Positions 10,170 through 22,869 of a stretch of DNA of 64,000 nucleotides are shown one piece after another. The notes below the pieces were generated by a model, which was not told where the DNA came from, did no database searches, and was given only the letters and a program-made list of their open reading frames with translations. The number at the start of each line of letters is the position of its first letter. Within the stretch, counting starts at the first letter, position 1. A program made the translations under genes and the position numbers. Source of the stretch: Promerops cafer (lineage: Eukaryota; Chordata; Aves; Passeriformes; Nectariniidae); contig VZSE01006608.1 of NCBI GenBank assembly GCA_013398275.1, positions 941,354-1,005,353 on the forward strand. Direction: 5' to 3'.

Positions 10170-13100
10170 TGAGGGAATAGGTTTGCCTACCTTTTAAAAA
10201 ATGTTAAAAAGCACTGAATATGAAAGAATTCTTGTTAACAGCATGCTTTCGGCTAATACATAAATTGTTTTATCTTTGAAATGTCTTCGTTTGGAAGCCG
10301 AATATGTTCACTGCTACTTTTGGTGTATTTTTCTTACACGCAGCTGTGAGGCACAGATCCCTCTCACCTGTGTTGGGTCAGCAGGATGAGGCATTTGCTT
10401 TCAATGTGGACACATAGCTAGGGCCCTTCAAACGGTACCTTGTGGCTTTTTGTTCCCCTGCAGAAATGCTTTGTATCATTGACATCACCGGTTCAGCAAT
10501 CTACAGTGCTGAATAATCATAACATGTTTGTCCTAGTTATTCCCCTGGAGGATTTTTCCACCTAAGATATTTAAAGGAATATATTCTTGCTGTGACATAG
10601 GTCTATTTTAGAAATACTGTCAGATTATAGTACTGTTAAAGTTAATAGATTTAGTAATTGTTTTCCCACAATTAAAAGCCAAAAGGCTTTGCCTGTAGAT
10701 ACGGAGCTCTTTACCAGCTGAAAATGTCATAGCTGTCTAAGCAAAAACATTTATTTTATTTATATAAAAACATCCTCTCATATTAAATACGTATATGTGA
10801 AGTGACTGTTTTGTGGTCTTAGAACTGATAAAGTAGTTCTGGAAACATTTTTTTTCTGTGTGTCATCTCTGTGAAATATAGCTGGGTACATAAGGAGTTT
10901 GATATTACTTGAGCACTTGCTCTTTCTATACACTTAGGATATTGTTAGATTTTGTAAACTTTCCCCCTCTAATATTTGTCTCAAGGAATCAGAACAAAAA
11001 ATACAGCTTTTTGGTTTTTTTTCAGATTATATCTAGGAAAATGACAGTTAAACAAGAGAAAACTACTAACAAATTTAAAAAACAATATAAGTATTGCTTA
11101 CTCTTATGTAAACTTAATCTTTGTGAAAACAGAGGAAAAGAGAAAATTACTGGGGAAATGGTGTTTCCTGAGCTTCCAGGAAGCACTGTTAACAGTTTAT
11201 TAGAATTTGGTCTAGTAGTTAAGAGCATTTCAATGAAAGTATTAATATTATTTAATAATAATTATAAAATAATTAATAATTATTGATTTTTGTAGTTTCC
11301 TTGCTTTGTTTTTATCTGATACCAGTGTTACTTGCAGATTACCAGTCAAATAGAGCATCAGGATTAATTCAGATACTTTACTACAGTTAAGCTAGTTAAT
11401 TAAGGAAGTTTATTAAACATTATCCAAAATACACTGTTCATAATGGTACAGTGAGTTGGACCATATATTCTCCTAGTAAAAAAAAATGTATTTAGTACCT
11501 CTGCATATGTTTAACAGCAGAAGGATTCATTTAAGTTGGTAGAGGTTTCACCTATATTTAGGTGACTGCATTTCTAGCTAGTAAAGGAATCCAGCAGAGA
11601 AGAACCTGCCAACTACTTTCACAGGTGGAATTAGGAAAGGAGTCTAATGGAGAGGAATCTGCTGAGTATTTTTCATACACGGAGTTACCTATAATCTGTT
11701 TTTCAGCTCAGCAGGTTCCTGTGATGAAAGGGAACTGATCAGAGAAGATACGGGTGGGGGATTCCTGCAGGTGAAGTGTGGCTCAGCTGCAGGGAAGATG
11801 AACCTTCCCCGTGGTTTCTCCCCTCTGATGTGGCAGCACCACCTTGCCCGGACCTGGCCTGCTCTGCCCTGGTTGTCCTGGAGCAGTTGTGCCAGGCACA
11901 TCTCCGAGGGGCAGCTTTCTTCCCCTCCTTGACTTCTGATCTGTCAGCACCTTTCAGCATCTGGGGCTAAGCTCTGCTATTTCTGAGGGGAACCAGAACA
12001 AATAATTCTGCCCATCTGCCTTCACCCCTTCCAGCACTTCCTACAGATTTGTGTTTTGTGATTGATCCTGAGTTCCTAATGGAACTTTGCTGTGAGTAAA
12101 TATTCACATGGTGTCTCAGTTAGTGACTGTTGCCTTGGGGGACTGTACTTCCACTTCTCCTTGTGCAGGGTGCTTAGTCTCCCTTTTCTACCCAATCTTC
12201 TGTTCCTCTGAAGATGTATAGGAACTTGGTAGCTCAAAGCAATCTGTAGCTCCCTGTTAAATTTGGTTAAAGCTGGCCAGAGAGTCTGGACGAGAACTGG
12301 ATCAGACACATACAGAGACACATGGTGCCTCTGCGTCTCGGTTTCCTTAGGAAACGAAGTTTAAAAAGACATCCGTATTTTTCCTAAGATCAGAAGCCAA
12401 ATTAATACATCTGTGTCCATGGGGAAATCCTTCCTTTGTGACTCCTGTACTTAATAGCAGAAAGCTTAAATGCGATACTTGAAGAAAATAATAGCTGGCT
12501 TCATGGGAGGCTACAAAACTTACAGGTCTGGCCAGTGTCCATAAAAGAGTTGGGTGGAAAACTAGTTCCAGGGTCAGGAAGGATAACAGCTATCCAGCCC
12601 AACTTAGGCATGCAGTTGTTCCTTGGCTCACACTTTAATGACTTGTTTTCCAAATTTTATCACTTTTGTACAGCTGTCTATAAGGAAGCTGAGAGATTTA
12701 AAAAAGCAGGCATCAGGATTGCACATAGTAGTGGTCTTGGGAGTGAGCTCTACTGTACCAAAATCAATTCCTTTCACTCAATATTTCCATTTGCACCTTA
12801 TGCCACAGACTTGTGTTCTGGATGGCCTTTTCAGCTTCCCTCTGAGAAACTGGTTTGCAAAGTAGTCTTCTGTCCTTCCAGCATCCCTTGCATTTCTGAT
12901 TTCCATTAGACTTTCCTGAAATTTCCTGTGGGGCTGTGTCCATTTGTCAGAGTGCATAAGAGTAACGTGTTCACTTCTTTCTGCAGACCTTGGTTTTAGT
13001 GCCATGCACAAGCTCTACTGACCAAGCTCTTGAGATTGAGCAGACCATCAATGAATAGATAAAAAGACTGAGAACTACACTCAGGACGTTCTCCCAGGAG

Positions 13101-14515
13101 AGGCCCTTTCAGATATTTTCTCATTGAATGACATCTTACATTTTGATATTCTTAATTAAGATAGTTTTTAGTCTATATGTGCCTTATTACCTTCATATAA
13201 AGTATCACCTGTTGTGTGGCTCCACGGTAGACACCTGGAAGAGATCCAGCTCTACTGGCACGGCCTCCTCCTGCTTTCTACTCAGCTGTCCACTGATGTC
13301 AGGCAAAATGGTCCAGAACTTCTGAGCCATTTTTCCGTGTTTTAAAATAAGGAGGCCCAGTTTGGCAATTTTTGTACTTTTTAGGGAATGAGGGCTGCCC
13401 ACGCAGAGTTTGAGCTGAGAAGCTTGGTGTAGGTACAAGGCTGTGGGTGGGCCTGAAACGCAGAGTGGAGGATGAGGCAGAAAGGGGTCAATCCCAAGGA
13501 GAAACACAGGAAGTCTATGCTGATTACTAAAGAAGGGATGGGATCTATGGTTTCTAAATCTTGCCTTTTGCAACCACGAAATAGCTGAGACATTTTCTGG
13601 TGAGTTGTGCCTTGTGTTCTCTTCCAGTGCTGGTCCATGCAGATGTAACAACCTCCTGCTGCTGCCAGCTGCTTTCTTACTTCAAGTGGCAGATATGTTT
13701 GTGGTGAACCCAAGGGTGTCAGCTGCGTGGTTCATCATCCATCCATTGGATACAATTGCTGTTTCTTGGGGGGTATGCCTTCAGTAAAATTTCTTCATTT
13801 GCCATAGAGGTGGTATAACCACTGTTTAATGATTAAGGCAGCCAAATGATGGTCTGGAGAACAGCAGCCTATCCTTGCCACTGCTGCAGGGCTCTACATT
13901 TTCCTCATCACTATTATTTAAGCCAAATCTTTTCCAGGCAATCACTGTTTTCATGTTTGTGAAATAAGACCTGTGGGAATGCAAGACACTCAGAGGTGGA
14001 GTTGGCATGATGAGAGCTGTGCTTTGAATCTATGAAGTCCTATATAATGTCCAATGCTTTCAAAATAGGTTACAGGCATCACAAATTTAATTTTTTTCCC
14101 CCCTAATCTGTCTCCAGTTCCTGGTCTGTAAAATGGGAGTGATAATGGTGTCTCACATCTAATGTAAGAGAAAAATAATACAAAATTAGAGAAATAATAC
14201 ATTTGGTGCAGTGATTAATGTCCATAAGGAAATTAGTAATTCTTTAAGGATAGTAGTTTCAATAGCATGTACAAATAAAGTCTTGGATTATACCTTGAAT
14301 AACAAGAAGAAAACAGAATGCTGGGCTTCTGTTTGTTAAATTAACACTGTCTTCTCTGCATGGAATAACATAAAGACCTTGTGGCTGAACAGTGTGTAAT
14401 CATGTAATCAAAGATCATATATTAAAATCTGATAAACAGATATGCATCTGGAAGCAAATCAGAGTTGCACAGATCTTTAGTTCTATTATTTTCCCAAATC
14501 CAGTGTCAGAAATCC
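10170..14515. other. Intergenic AT-rich DNA, nothing recognised
   Basis: No repeat family, exon or RNA gene could be assigned. Open frames such as 12535-12909 (plus) and 13205-13651 (minus) have no domain and no splice support. 11250-11285 is a run of AAT/ATT words. Confidence 0.55.
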
Positions 14516-14519
14516 ACTA

Positions 14520-14830
14520 AAGTGTTAAATATTTTATTTCAACAGACTGCCTGAAAGATTATTTATCAGAAAAACAGTATCAAGAACATCAGGAGCGGTT
14601 TTGCGTGTCCGTCTGCCCGTACTCCCTCCCTGCCTGTTGCCTTATACATGTCGTAAATCCTCTGCATTGTTGCTCTCTAAGGAGCTGTGCAACTGGTTCA
14701 TTGTTCGTTTGTCAGTTTGCATATGCAAATGGCACAGCGCCATACATTTCAGCAGCAGAAAAAGCTGTTTCTATAATCAGGAAAACTAGCAATTAATGAG
14801 GTGGGAGTAGGAGCAGATATTGCTATAGGC
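14520..14830. promoter_or_regulatory. Candidate conserved non-coding element with palindromic octamer
   Basis: A non-repetitive stretch with the perfect 14-bp palindrome TTTGCATATGCAAA at 14716-14729 (two facing POU/octamer half-sites) and homeodomain-like CAATTAATG at 14790-14798. The word content resembles vertebrate regulatory elements. There is no coding evidence. Confidence 0.35.
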
Positions 14831-14834
14831 AGGA

Positions 14835-17800
14835 GCAGCAGGCTTTTGTGCCGCTCCTCCATGACCTTCCGTGTCTCCGCCTGGGTTTGAAAACTGTTCC
14901 GTGGTGGAGACAGCCCCTGGTCATTGTCTTTCTGGTCAGTTCTGCCTTCCAAGGGCTCAGCATTATGTAAACATGCAATTGAAAACTCATCTGTTCTGAG
15001 AATATATTTGAAGGTGAGGAGGCTTGATTTGAAGAAAACGGCCTGAATGGCTTTTAGAGATGTTGTTTCCTCAGCACGTGTGCTGCTCTCTGGGCTGCCT
15101 TACCACTGAAGGTGAGAAAATAGGAAACTGCAACAATCAAGGCAGACAGTGACAAGAGATGTGTATGAGAGCTGGGAGAGCCTGCCTGAAGGGACCATGG
15201 ACAGGAGATGCTTCATTCTGGACATTTGCTCTGCCGTATTTTCTGTGTATACTTCCACATAACCCCTGTATTTATCTAGTAGCACTCTACTCTGGTATAA
15301 ACTGACATATTTTACAAATGGTTTGGATTGTAGCATGGTATTTAAAAGGAAACACAGATGTTAGAGAGCAATTCAGAGAGGAAATGAAAAGAGGAAGAGC
15401 ATCTGGAGACTTGAGTCTGGGCTGGAGCTCTGGTTGTTGGTTGATTTAGTACTCTGGGGTCTTTGCAATCATATCTGGCCTTTCTGCTTTTAAGTAGGTG
15501 CTCCGAAGTATTCCCCAGCACACCTGACTTTGTTCTGGGTATGGGACTATGCACTGTGCGAGTTTGAGGCTCTGGAGAAAGGACAGACAGAGGAATTACT
15601 TTGATGCCAACTCCAGTTGCAATATTCACAGCCACAAGTTTTAGATCCCTTTCAGATCTTATCAACCTTCTAGTAACACTGGTGTCCACAAACAGTTTTC
15701 TGTCTTATGAAAACGTTGGCAAAGGACAATCACCCAAGGGAAGAGATTCTGGGGACTCTGCCTAAGGGTTTTGTGTTTCAGACACTGCTCTGAGTCCAGG
15801 TAAAGCTGGCAAACCTGCTCCTTCCATAGGTTTAGTAGTCAGGTTTGTAAGCATCTGCACAACAAACTGTTACACCACCTGTGGCGATGATAAATATTTT
15901 ATACTGTGCAGAATTTGTGTCTTGGTTACAATTACTTGCATGTTTCTGTTGCGCTTGTGTCTGTTTGCTGAGTTTGTGCAGATGGTATCTGTGCATCTGA
16001 ACAGGATTGACAGAAAATTCTTGCGTTATTCATCTTCTCTCAGGCTGAGGAATAGAGAGTTCAGGAGCAGTTTTATGTTGGAAATGTAGTGGTGCAATGT
16101 TATTTTCATTCCCTGGTATTTGCTGAGAGAGGTTTTTCTTTAACATCCCCACAGCCCGGTGCTTGCTCTCTTTGTCCTCAGTGAAATGTGAGATTTAATG
16201 AATTCTAAGGCTTATACATAGCCAGTCTCTTTTCTCAGCTAATTTTATTATTTAAACAAACATTTTTATATTTTGTCCCATTCCACTGACTTTGTTAATG
16301 CATAGCCCTGCAAATACTGAGTGATTTATCCTTTACCATCAGGGATGTAGTTCATGTCTCCTAATAAGTAATATAGCCATTATCTGTGTTTAAAGTAGAA
16401 ATTTTTTTCTTTCCTTGAGGTTTGGTGCTGTATATTATATGCTATCTAAATCTAGTCAAACTTAAAAGCATCATAGAAGCCATTTGATGGAAACCAACCT
16501 TAGGGTTGGTTCTTTGTTGTCTTTGGAGTTTTTTGGAAACAGTGTGAACGAAAAAGTAGAATCAGTGAGATGAGGAAATGCAGGGGTTTTTTTCTGCAGA
16601 TTTTTTTCCAATTTATATTTAAACTTATCAAAAAGTAAATTCTAAAGACAGAAATCTCCCCCCCCCCCCCCCCCCCTTTTTTTTTATTTGAGGTAGTTCT
16701 TCCTTCTATTTTATTTTTTTGTTGGAGGAATATTTTACTCCACTCTGGGGTATTGACAACTTTAATCCTCTAAACACAATATTCAAACCTCCTGGATGTT
16801 TCTGCCAGTGCAGCTAATTCAGGCTCCCAGGGCTGCAGTGAGAGGAAAGTATAAGCATACATGCAACACTTGTGGAGGCCAAAGGCATTAAAGGGTTCAG
16901 GGAGGAGTGGGTCCACTGAGGGCTATTAAACATAATGGCCCAGATGCAACTGTGGTGTTAGTGGAGATGTGGACTCTAAATGCAAACTCTTTGGTTAGAA
17001 CAGAAGATTTTGTAGTATTATATATGTGGGTTTGGAGATATTTTTATTTAGTATGTGTCTGTTTTCTAGATAACTAAATCATGTATGAGTGTTGTAAGTG
17101 TATCAGGGTTTTTATTTCTCAAAGATAGAAAAGAAAATGTACCCTTTATGTAGCTTCCTTTAAATAATATAACATGTAGGAGAATATAATAGATTCAGCT
17201 CTAGGCAGGCTACACAATACTTGTTTTTGGGGGACTTGTTCTGGTCCTTTTGGAAATCCAGTAGAATATTATCAACATGAATAGGATTGAACAGTAAATG
17301 CTTAAAATTATCAAAGCTAAATGCATGCAATTTAGCTAGCCACAAATTACATACAGTAACGAAAATATCACTAGCAGGACTTGTAAAGGAGTGCACATAT
17401 GGGTTATGGTGAGCTTCAGCATTTAGAGGAAAAATGATGAAAAGAAAGAAGAAAAGCAAGCTGCTTATGGAAATAATTTTCTGGCTATCCTGGGTCATAA
17501 ATAATCTGTTGCAAAATGCACAAAAAGCACTAAAAATGTTTCTTCAATGCAAGTTTGACTGTTCTAGTGTTGGACAAAGCAGCTAAGTTTGCCCAACTGC
17601 CTAACTGCTGTGTGCATAGGCTGCCTAATTTTTTTAAATTGCTGTTATCCCTTCTGGTATAATGAAGTCTCTATGGCTAGGACATAGAAAAGTTTGCAGC
17701 CCTTAACATTTTACAGAGTTAAAAATAAACTGCGTACATAAAAAAAAAAAATCTTAATTTCTTTATAAAATCAAATGACCCCACTGTTGACTCTATGTGA

Positions 17801-19375
17801 GCAGGAACATATAGGTTGTTTTTACCCCACATTCATTGTCTTCTAAAGATAATGCAAGTTTTGATGGTGCCTTTATGTGCCAGGATTCTCTTCATATTGT
17901 GAAAAATGCTTTCATGTTTCTGATAGGGAAATGATAATTTGCAATCTTGAAGAGATTGTCACATAAAGGAGACTGCATGTACTGAGCTGCATATGCTGCA
18001 CAGATGAGGTAATGTCTGTGGAGCACACTTGAGATTAACCTGTTTGAAGCACAGAATACCATTTTAATGATGAATTAAAAACCAAAGGAGTGTGTGTGTG
18101 TGAACATATTACTTTGGGCAAAAAGGTGAAATCCTTCTCTAAAAAGGTTAAACGTGAAAGAAAAACACTGTGCTGCAGAAATGAGCTGGAGAATTAATGC
18201 ATTGTCAGAGGGAGTTTGGAGGAAAAAAGAGTATCTTCCCAAGATGACATATGACTTAATGAGGGGCTGAAGAAATGTAGTGGAGGTATAGAGGGGAAAT
18301 AGATAAAAATAATTCCTGTTTCCTCTTACCATCAGACTTCCAGGTGTTACATGTTTTCTTTGCCTCTTGAGTCTAATAAAAGACTTGTGGGAGTCAATGA
18401 AAACATTTTTGCCTCTCTATTCTGTTTCTCCCCAATAATAGGAATTCTGAGAAAAAAAAATAAAACACCATGGTAGTCTGAAAGGCATTTCTTTAGATGA
18501 TGTAGATTGGAAATTATTTTCTTACAGGACAAGCAGTGCAATCTTGGGTCATAGTTCAGCTTTTACACCAGTTTTGATCAATTTTCACAAAACCAAGGCT
18601 TTAAGAAAAGTAATTGCCAGACAGCTTCAAAATCTACTTACTATTGCAAGTGATACATTGAAACATACCTTTTTGAAAATAATTGAGATATCATCAGTCC
18701 ATATACTGCTGAAATATACTGTTTTATATACAAAGAGGGGAAAGAGCATGTTTGATATACTACTGCACTGAAGCTTTAGAAATGCAGCACAGTATTGAAT
18801 ATCTAGATAGACTTAGTAATTGCTGAGACTTTGTAGCCTAATGATTGAGTCTTTTCATTTTCCAGATGTCAGGAATTTTGGCCCCTGTTGTGCAAAGAAA
18901 CTTCTTGCTTTATTTATATTTCTTTTAAACTGAAATTGTAAGCTGCCTCACTAACATACTCCATTTATCATGATACTCTTAAGAGTACACCTTAAAAATG
19001 GATTTTGTGTAACTGCAGAAGTGGAAAACAGAGTTTTAGTAATTGAAGAAGGTTAATATTGTATGATGAACTTCTTGCATGGATAATAACAAATGTCAGA
19101 AAAACTTCAATTGTTTGCTGATGTCCCATGCCACTAGATACAATAATATATGTTATATTAACAGGACAATTATATTAATATAGAAGTCCTTAGATAATTG
19201 TTTTTACAATGGTAGTATCTAATTCTTGATAAACAAGTGGAAGAAACACCTGTAATTAAACAACTGTACATAATGTTGATGGTTTTATGCCAGCCAGCAA
19301 GAATCTTTCCCCTGGAAAGGCAGCCAGAATACCAACAGAAGCATGATGCAGGTCAGTGGACTTTAACTCATGGAT
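14835..19375. other. Intergenic DNA with one poly-C/poly-T tract
   Basis: Apart from the homopolymer tract at 16658-16685 and a small AACCAACC/GGTTGGTT hairpin at 16492-16511, nothing could be assigned. The frames at 15342-15689 and 17160-17498 on the minus strand carry no recognisable domain. Confidence 0.55.
16658..16685. repeat. C19-T9 homopolymer tract
   Basis: Nineteen consecutive C followed by nine T. The length is likely unstable and may be a sequencing estimate. Confidence 0.95.
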
Positions 19376-19377
19376 TA

Positions 19378-19640
19378 ATGACATGGAGGTGTGTCAGGGG
19401 AGGTTTAGGCTGGATATTAGGAAAAGGTTCTTCCACTGGAGGGTGGTTGGGCACTAGAACAGGGTCCCCAGGGAAGGGGTCACAGCACCAAGCCTGGCAG
19501 AGTTCAAGAAGCATTTGGACAATGCTCTCTGGCACAAGGTGTGACTCTTGGGGGTGGTTCTGTGCAGAGCCAGGAGTTGGACTCGATGATCCTGATGGGT
19601 CCCTTCCAACTCAGCAGATTTCTGTGATTCTTTGCTGCTT
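19378..19640 (+). mobile_element. CR1 LINE, 3' end fragment
   Basis: The plus strand carries the familiar CR1 3' region: GGCTGGATATTAGGAAAA, then AAGCATTTGGACAATGCTCT, then GAGTTGGACTCGATGATCCT and CCCTTCCAACTCAG, ending in TTCTGTGATTCTTTG, the CR1 terminal microsatellite. It is 5'-truncated, as most CR1 copies are. It belongs to the same subfamily as the copy at 37108-37395. Confidence 0.9.
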
Positions 19641-20106
19641 GAAGTCAAACTGCAGCTGCAAGTGGTAAGTGATTTCAGTTGAGGCACCTTCCTGTACAGC
19701 ATTGAGAGGAATGAAGACAGGAGTTCTTGAATTTGCTTCTTATTACACTGTGGAACAGGGGGGCTTTTTCATTAGTGTCCTTGTGTCCCCCAGGCCCAGC
19801 ACCATCAGCGACGCAGCGGCTGTGCCGTGTTCATTTGAACTCTGGAGCCAAGGCTGCTGTGCCACCCCAATCCCCTGTGTGTTGGGGTGCTCCAGAAAGA
19901 AACTGCTACACTTCTACTGTGCTCAGCCAGTGCAACGAGCCTGAACCTTCTGGGAAGTGTTGGATTCACTGTAAATGTGCAATAAATTTAGCACTCGGGA
20001 AGTATTTTGGGCTGGCTGTAAATGTGTGAATCAGTTGTGCAGGCTGTTAATGGCAGATCTGAAGCTTCCAGGCAGTGTCAGACCTATGGCGTGACAGTGT
20101 GCAGTC

Positions 20107-20367
20107 AGAATCACAGGTGGGTTGGCTTGGGAGGGACCTTTGAAGACCAGCCAGTCCAACCCTGCTGTCATGGGCAGGGTCACCTTTCACTAGACCAGGT
20201 GGCTCAGAGTCCCCTCTGGCCTGGCTTTGAACACTTCCAGGGATGGGGCGCCCTCAGCTTCTACAGATGGCATGTTCACCTCCCTCTTTGTAAAAAATTT
20301 ATTTTTTATTCCTAATCTAATCATCCCCTATCTAGATTAAAGCCATCACCCCAGGCCCTATCACAGT
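20107..20367 (-). mobile_element. CR1 LINE, 3' end fragment
   Basis: The reverse orientation begins with AGAATCACAGGTGGGTTGG and continues with GGGAGGGACCTTTGAAGACC, AGTCCAACCCTGCTGTCATG and CACTTCCAGGGATGGGGC. It ends with CCTATCACAGTTGATCTGGA. This is the reverse complement of a CR1 3' UTR. It is non-coding and 5'-truncated. Confidence 0.88.
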
Positions 20368-21367
20368 TGATCTGGACAAATCTTCAGGGAGTACATTTCA
20401 TTTCCAAATGACAAATAGCTGGAAAAGTGGCCTTGTTTGGGAAAACCTGGGCCAAGGCAGTCCAGCACAGACTGCTGCAGAGCCGGTCAGTGCCTTCTGA
20501 CAATCAAGGAGATTTCAGCCTTGTCTTAGGTTTGTTGTTCCTTTAAGAAGGCTGTGTAAGGCCAGAAAAGAAAAAAAAAGTAAGTGGGGCTTCTTTCATT
20601 ATGGCTTTGCACTGCCTTCCCATAAGCTGCGTATGAGGCAGTGATGGAGTGGAAAATGTGGAGCTCCTGGAGACAAAGCATTTTGGGGAAACAAGTATAG
20701 GTATGCATCCAAGGAAGCAAAGTGTTCTTTGCCTCTTTCAATGAATCAGCTGAAGAATGGATTTTTATTTTTTAATCTCATTGGGAATAATTTTGCTGCC
20801 TAGTCTTGAAGCTAGAGGCTATTTTTAATTTTAAGAGGATTTCTTTCTTGATGAGGTGATAACCTAAAATGGCACAGGAGGATCTAATGCAGCATGTTTT
20901 CATTTAGGGACTCTGTTTTACAGTCTAGCCTAGCAATACAAGAAGAAAGCTTGAAAAGAAATTGTTAACTTTATAGATCCAAAGTTGTTCACTTTTCCGC
21001 ACATGTATTTATGGTTTTGAACATTACACTACAACCTACATGCCAAAGAAATACCTGGATCCCATGCGGTCCTCCAACTGCTTATGTATATCCAGAATGC
21101 TGCTGTATATGTAGAAATACACATATTGCACAAAAGGCATCTTGGAGAAGAAGCAAGGAAAAGCTGCCCAGCACAGAACAGGAGGGGATTTGAGGATGGA
21201 CTCCTAACAAAAAAAAATGAAGAAAATCATCTAATCATAGAATTGTTTAGGTTGGAAAAGACCTTTTGTATCATTGAGTCCAACCATTAACCCAGCACTG
21301 CTAAGTCCACCCCTAAACCATCTTTAAGTGCCACCTCTACATGTCATTTAAATACCTCCAGGGATGG

Positions 21368-21372
21368 GGAGT
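21368..21372. repeat. Target-site duplication, left copy (GGAGT)
   Basis: Pairs with GGACT at 22287-22291 on the other side of the LTR. The usual CR1 sequence at this point reads GGGGACT, so the right copy is ancestral and the left copy has one substitution. Confidence 0.7.
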
Positions 21373-22286
21373 TGTGAAAGACTAACCTGTTAAGCAATAT
21401 TGGCTCAAGACATTCCCCCATTTGTGGAGTGTGTAAGGGTGCTTTGTTTGGATAGAGGTGAGCTTTTGGGTGTGTAATGGCTAAAGCTCTGATCTGGTAA
21501 GACAGAGAGTGAAAGAATGAGGGGCTGTGAGTGAGATAGGAGACCGATCCCATGGAGATGGATTGTGCCTCTCATCACGCCAAATTCTCCTCCCTCAAAC
21601 AAACCACTGGGTTGTGGGGCTATCCCTTCCTCCCCCGGGAAGCCCGGACACTGGCTGTGGCCTGAGGGTGTTGACCTCTGCTGATGGGCTAAATCGACTC
21701 AACTGTGCAGCTGTGCTGTCTTAGAAGGTGTCAAGGGCTCCCAAGTGTCCCACAATCAAGACTATTGCATCAATCTCCCCGGCCCAGGGGAGGACCCTGG
21801 GTGTTCCCACCTGCCCTGAGTGGATATAAACCCAATAGATGGTATGTTCCAGAGATTTTTCTCCACCACTTCTTCAGGACTTCCTCCTCCACCCGATGGA
21901 TCCAGTCTGTGACCAAGACTACAGGCAGCCAAATCTTATTGCAGGGCCTGTGGGTGGTGAGATCTTCACTCTGGTCCCTTCTCTCTCTCTTTCTTTATTT
22001 TGTGCTTCATGCTCTTGTCCTTTCTCTCTTTCTTTTCCCTTGTGCACATCCTCGGATGATGTTGTACTTTCACATTGCAATGCTTTTATGTTGTTCTATT
22101 ACTGCAGAAAATAATAACCAAAATGGCTTCATACCTGTTTTCCTTTGCAACCAAGTTGTTCTGCAAAAAATCCTACATATGTGTTCACCAACATCAAGCC
22201 TTCCGTGTTGTTTCACTCTAACCTGCCCCAAGGGATCTAATAACAAGAACCTGGGTTACCCTCATCTTCTGCAGGGGATTGTAACA
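21373..22286 (+). mobile_element. Solo LTR of an endogenous retrovirus (914 bp), inserted in a CR1
   Basis: The insert starts TGTGAAAG and ends GTAACA (TG...CA), and is flanked by GGAGT (21368-21372) and GGACT (22287-22291), a 5-bp target duplication with one mismatch. A TATA box (TATAAA, 21825-21830) suggests plus-strand orientation. No clear AATAAA follows it, so orientation is tentative. A 5-bp duplication is usual for ERVL-like elements. There are no internal retroviral genes, so it is a solo LTR left by recombination between two LTRs. The open frames across it (for example 21705-22322) are not genes. Confidence 0.75.
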
Positions 22287-22869
22287 GGACTTTACCACGG
22301 GGCAGCCCGTTCCAGTGCTTGATAACCCTCCTGGTGAAGAGTCTCTTCCTATTAGCCAATACTTAAATCCCCCCTGCTGCAACTTCAGGACATTTCCTCT
22401 TGTCCTATCACTTGTTACTTGGGAATAGAGACCAACTCCCACATTTTAAGTAGAAGTACCCCTGGAGAACCATGACTAGCAATTGCAGGACTTCTCCCAG
22501 TTACTTACAGAATTTTTCATCTGCCTTTTCATCCTGTTTGGGAGGTCTGTAACAGACTCCCACCATGGTATCTGCCAGGTTCTTAACCATGAAGATTCAA
22601 TCCCACTGGTACCATCATTAAGCTCCAGACAATCAGAACTGCCCCTAATGTACAGGGCTTCCCCACCTTCTCTCCTTCCTTGCATATCCATTCTGGAGAG
22701 TTTATACCCATCCACTGCAGCTCTTCACTTGTGTGAGCCATCCCAGCACGCTTCTGTCACAGCAAAGGCCACAGTGCTCCTGCTGCACAACAGCTTCCAG
22801 CTGCTCCTGTGTGTTGCATTGGTGCAGATAGATTTGCACTGGTTGCAAGGTTAAAGCCCAGACAAAAGC

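Larger units (their letters stand above)
21229..22860 (-). mobile_element. CR1 LINE, internally deleted and interrupted by an LTR
   Basis: The 3' end (21229-21372, AATCATAGAATTGTTTAGG onward) and the next CR1 part (22287-22440, CAGCCCGTTCCAGTGCTTGA onward) are continuous in CR1 order once the LTR at 21373-22286 is removed. Further upstream on the minus strand (about 22860-22445) lies the N-terminal endonuclease part of ORF2, seen as broken reading frames with AAVDGYKL, GRREGGEALYIRGSSDCLE and a LGEV segment. It then jumps directly to 3'-UTR-type sequence at about 22440, so most of ORF2, including the reverse transcriptase, is deleted. It cannot encode a working protein. Confidence 0.8.

Noticed and set aside
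21705..22322. 205-residue plus-strand open frame
   Set aside because: It lies across the solo LTR and into the CR1, so it is non-coding repeat sequence.
22483..22854. 123-residue plus-strand open frame
   Set aside because: It is antisense to the CR1 ORF2 endonuclease remnant, whose motifs are visible on the minus strand.
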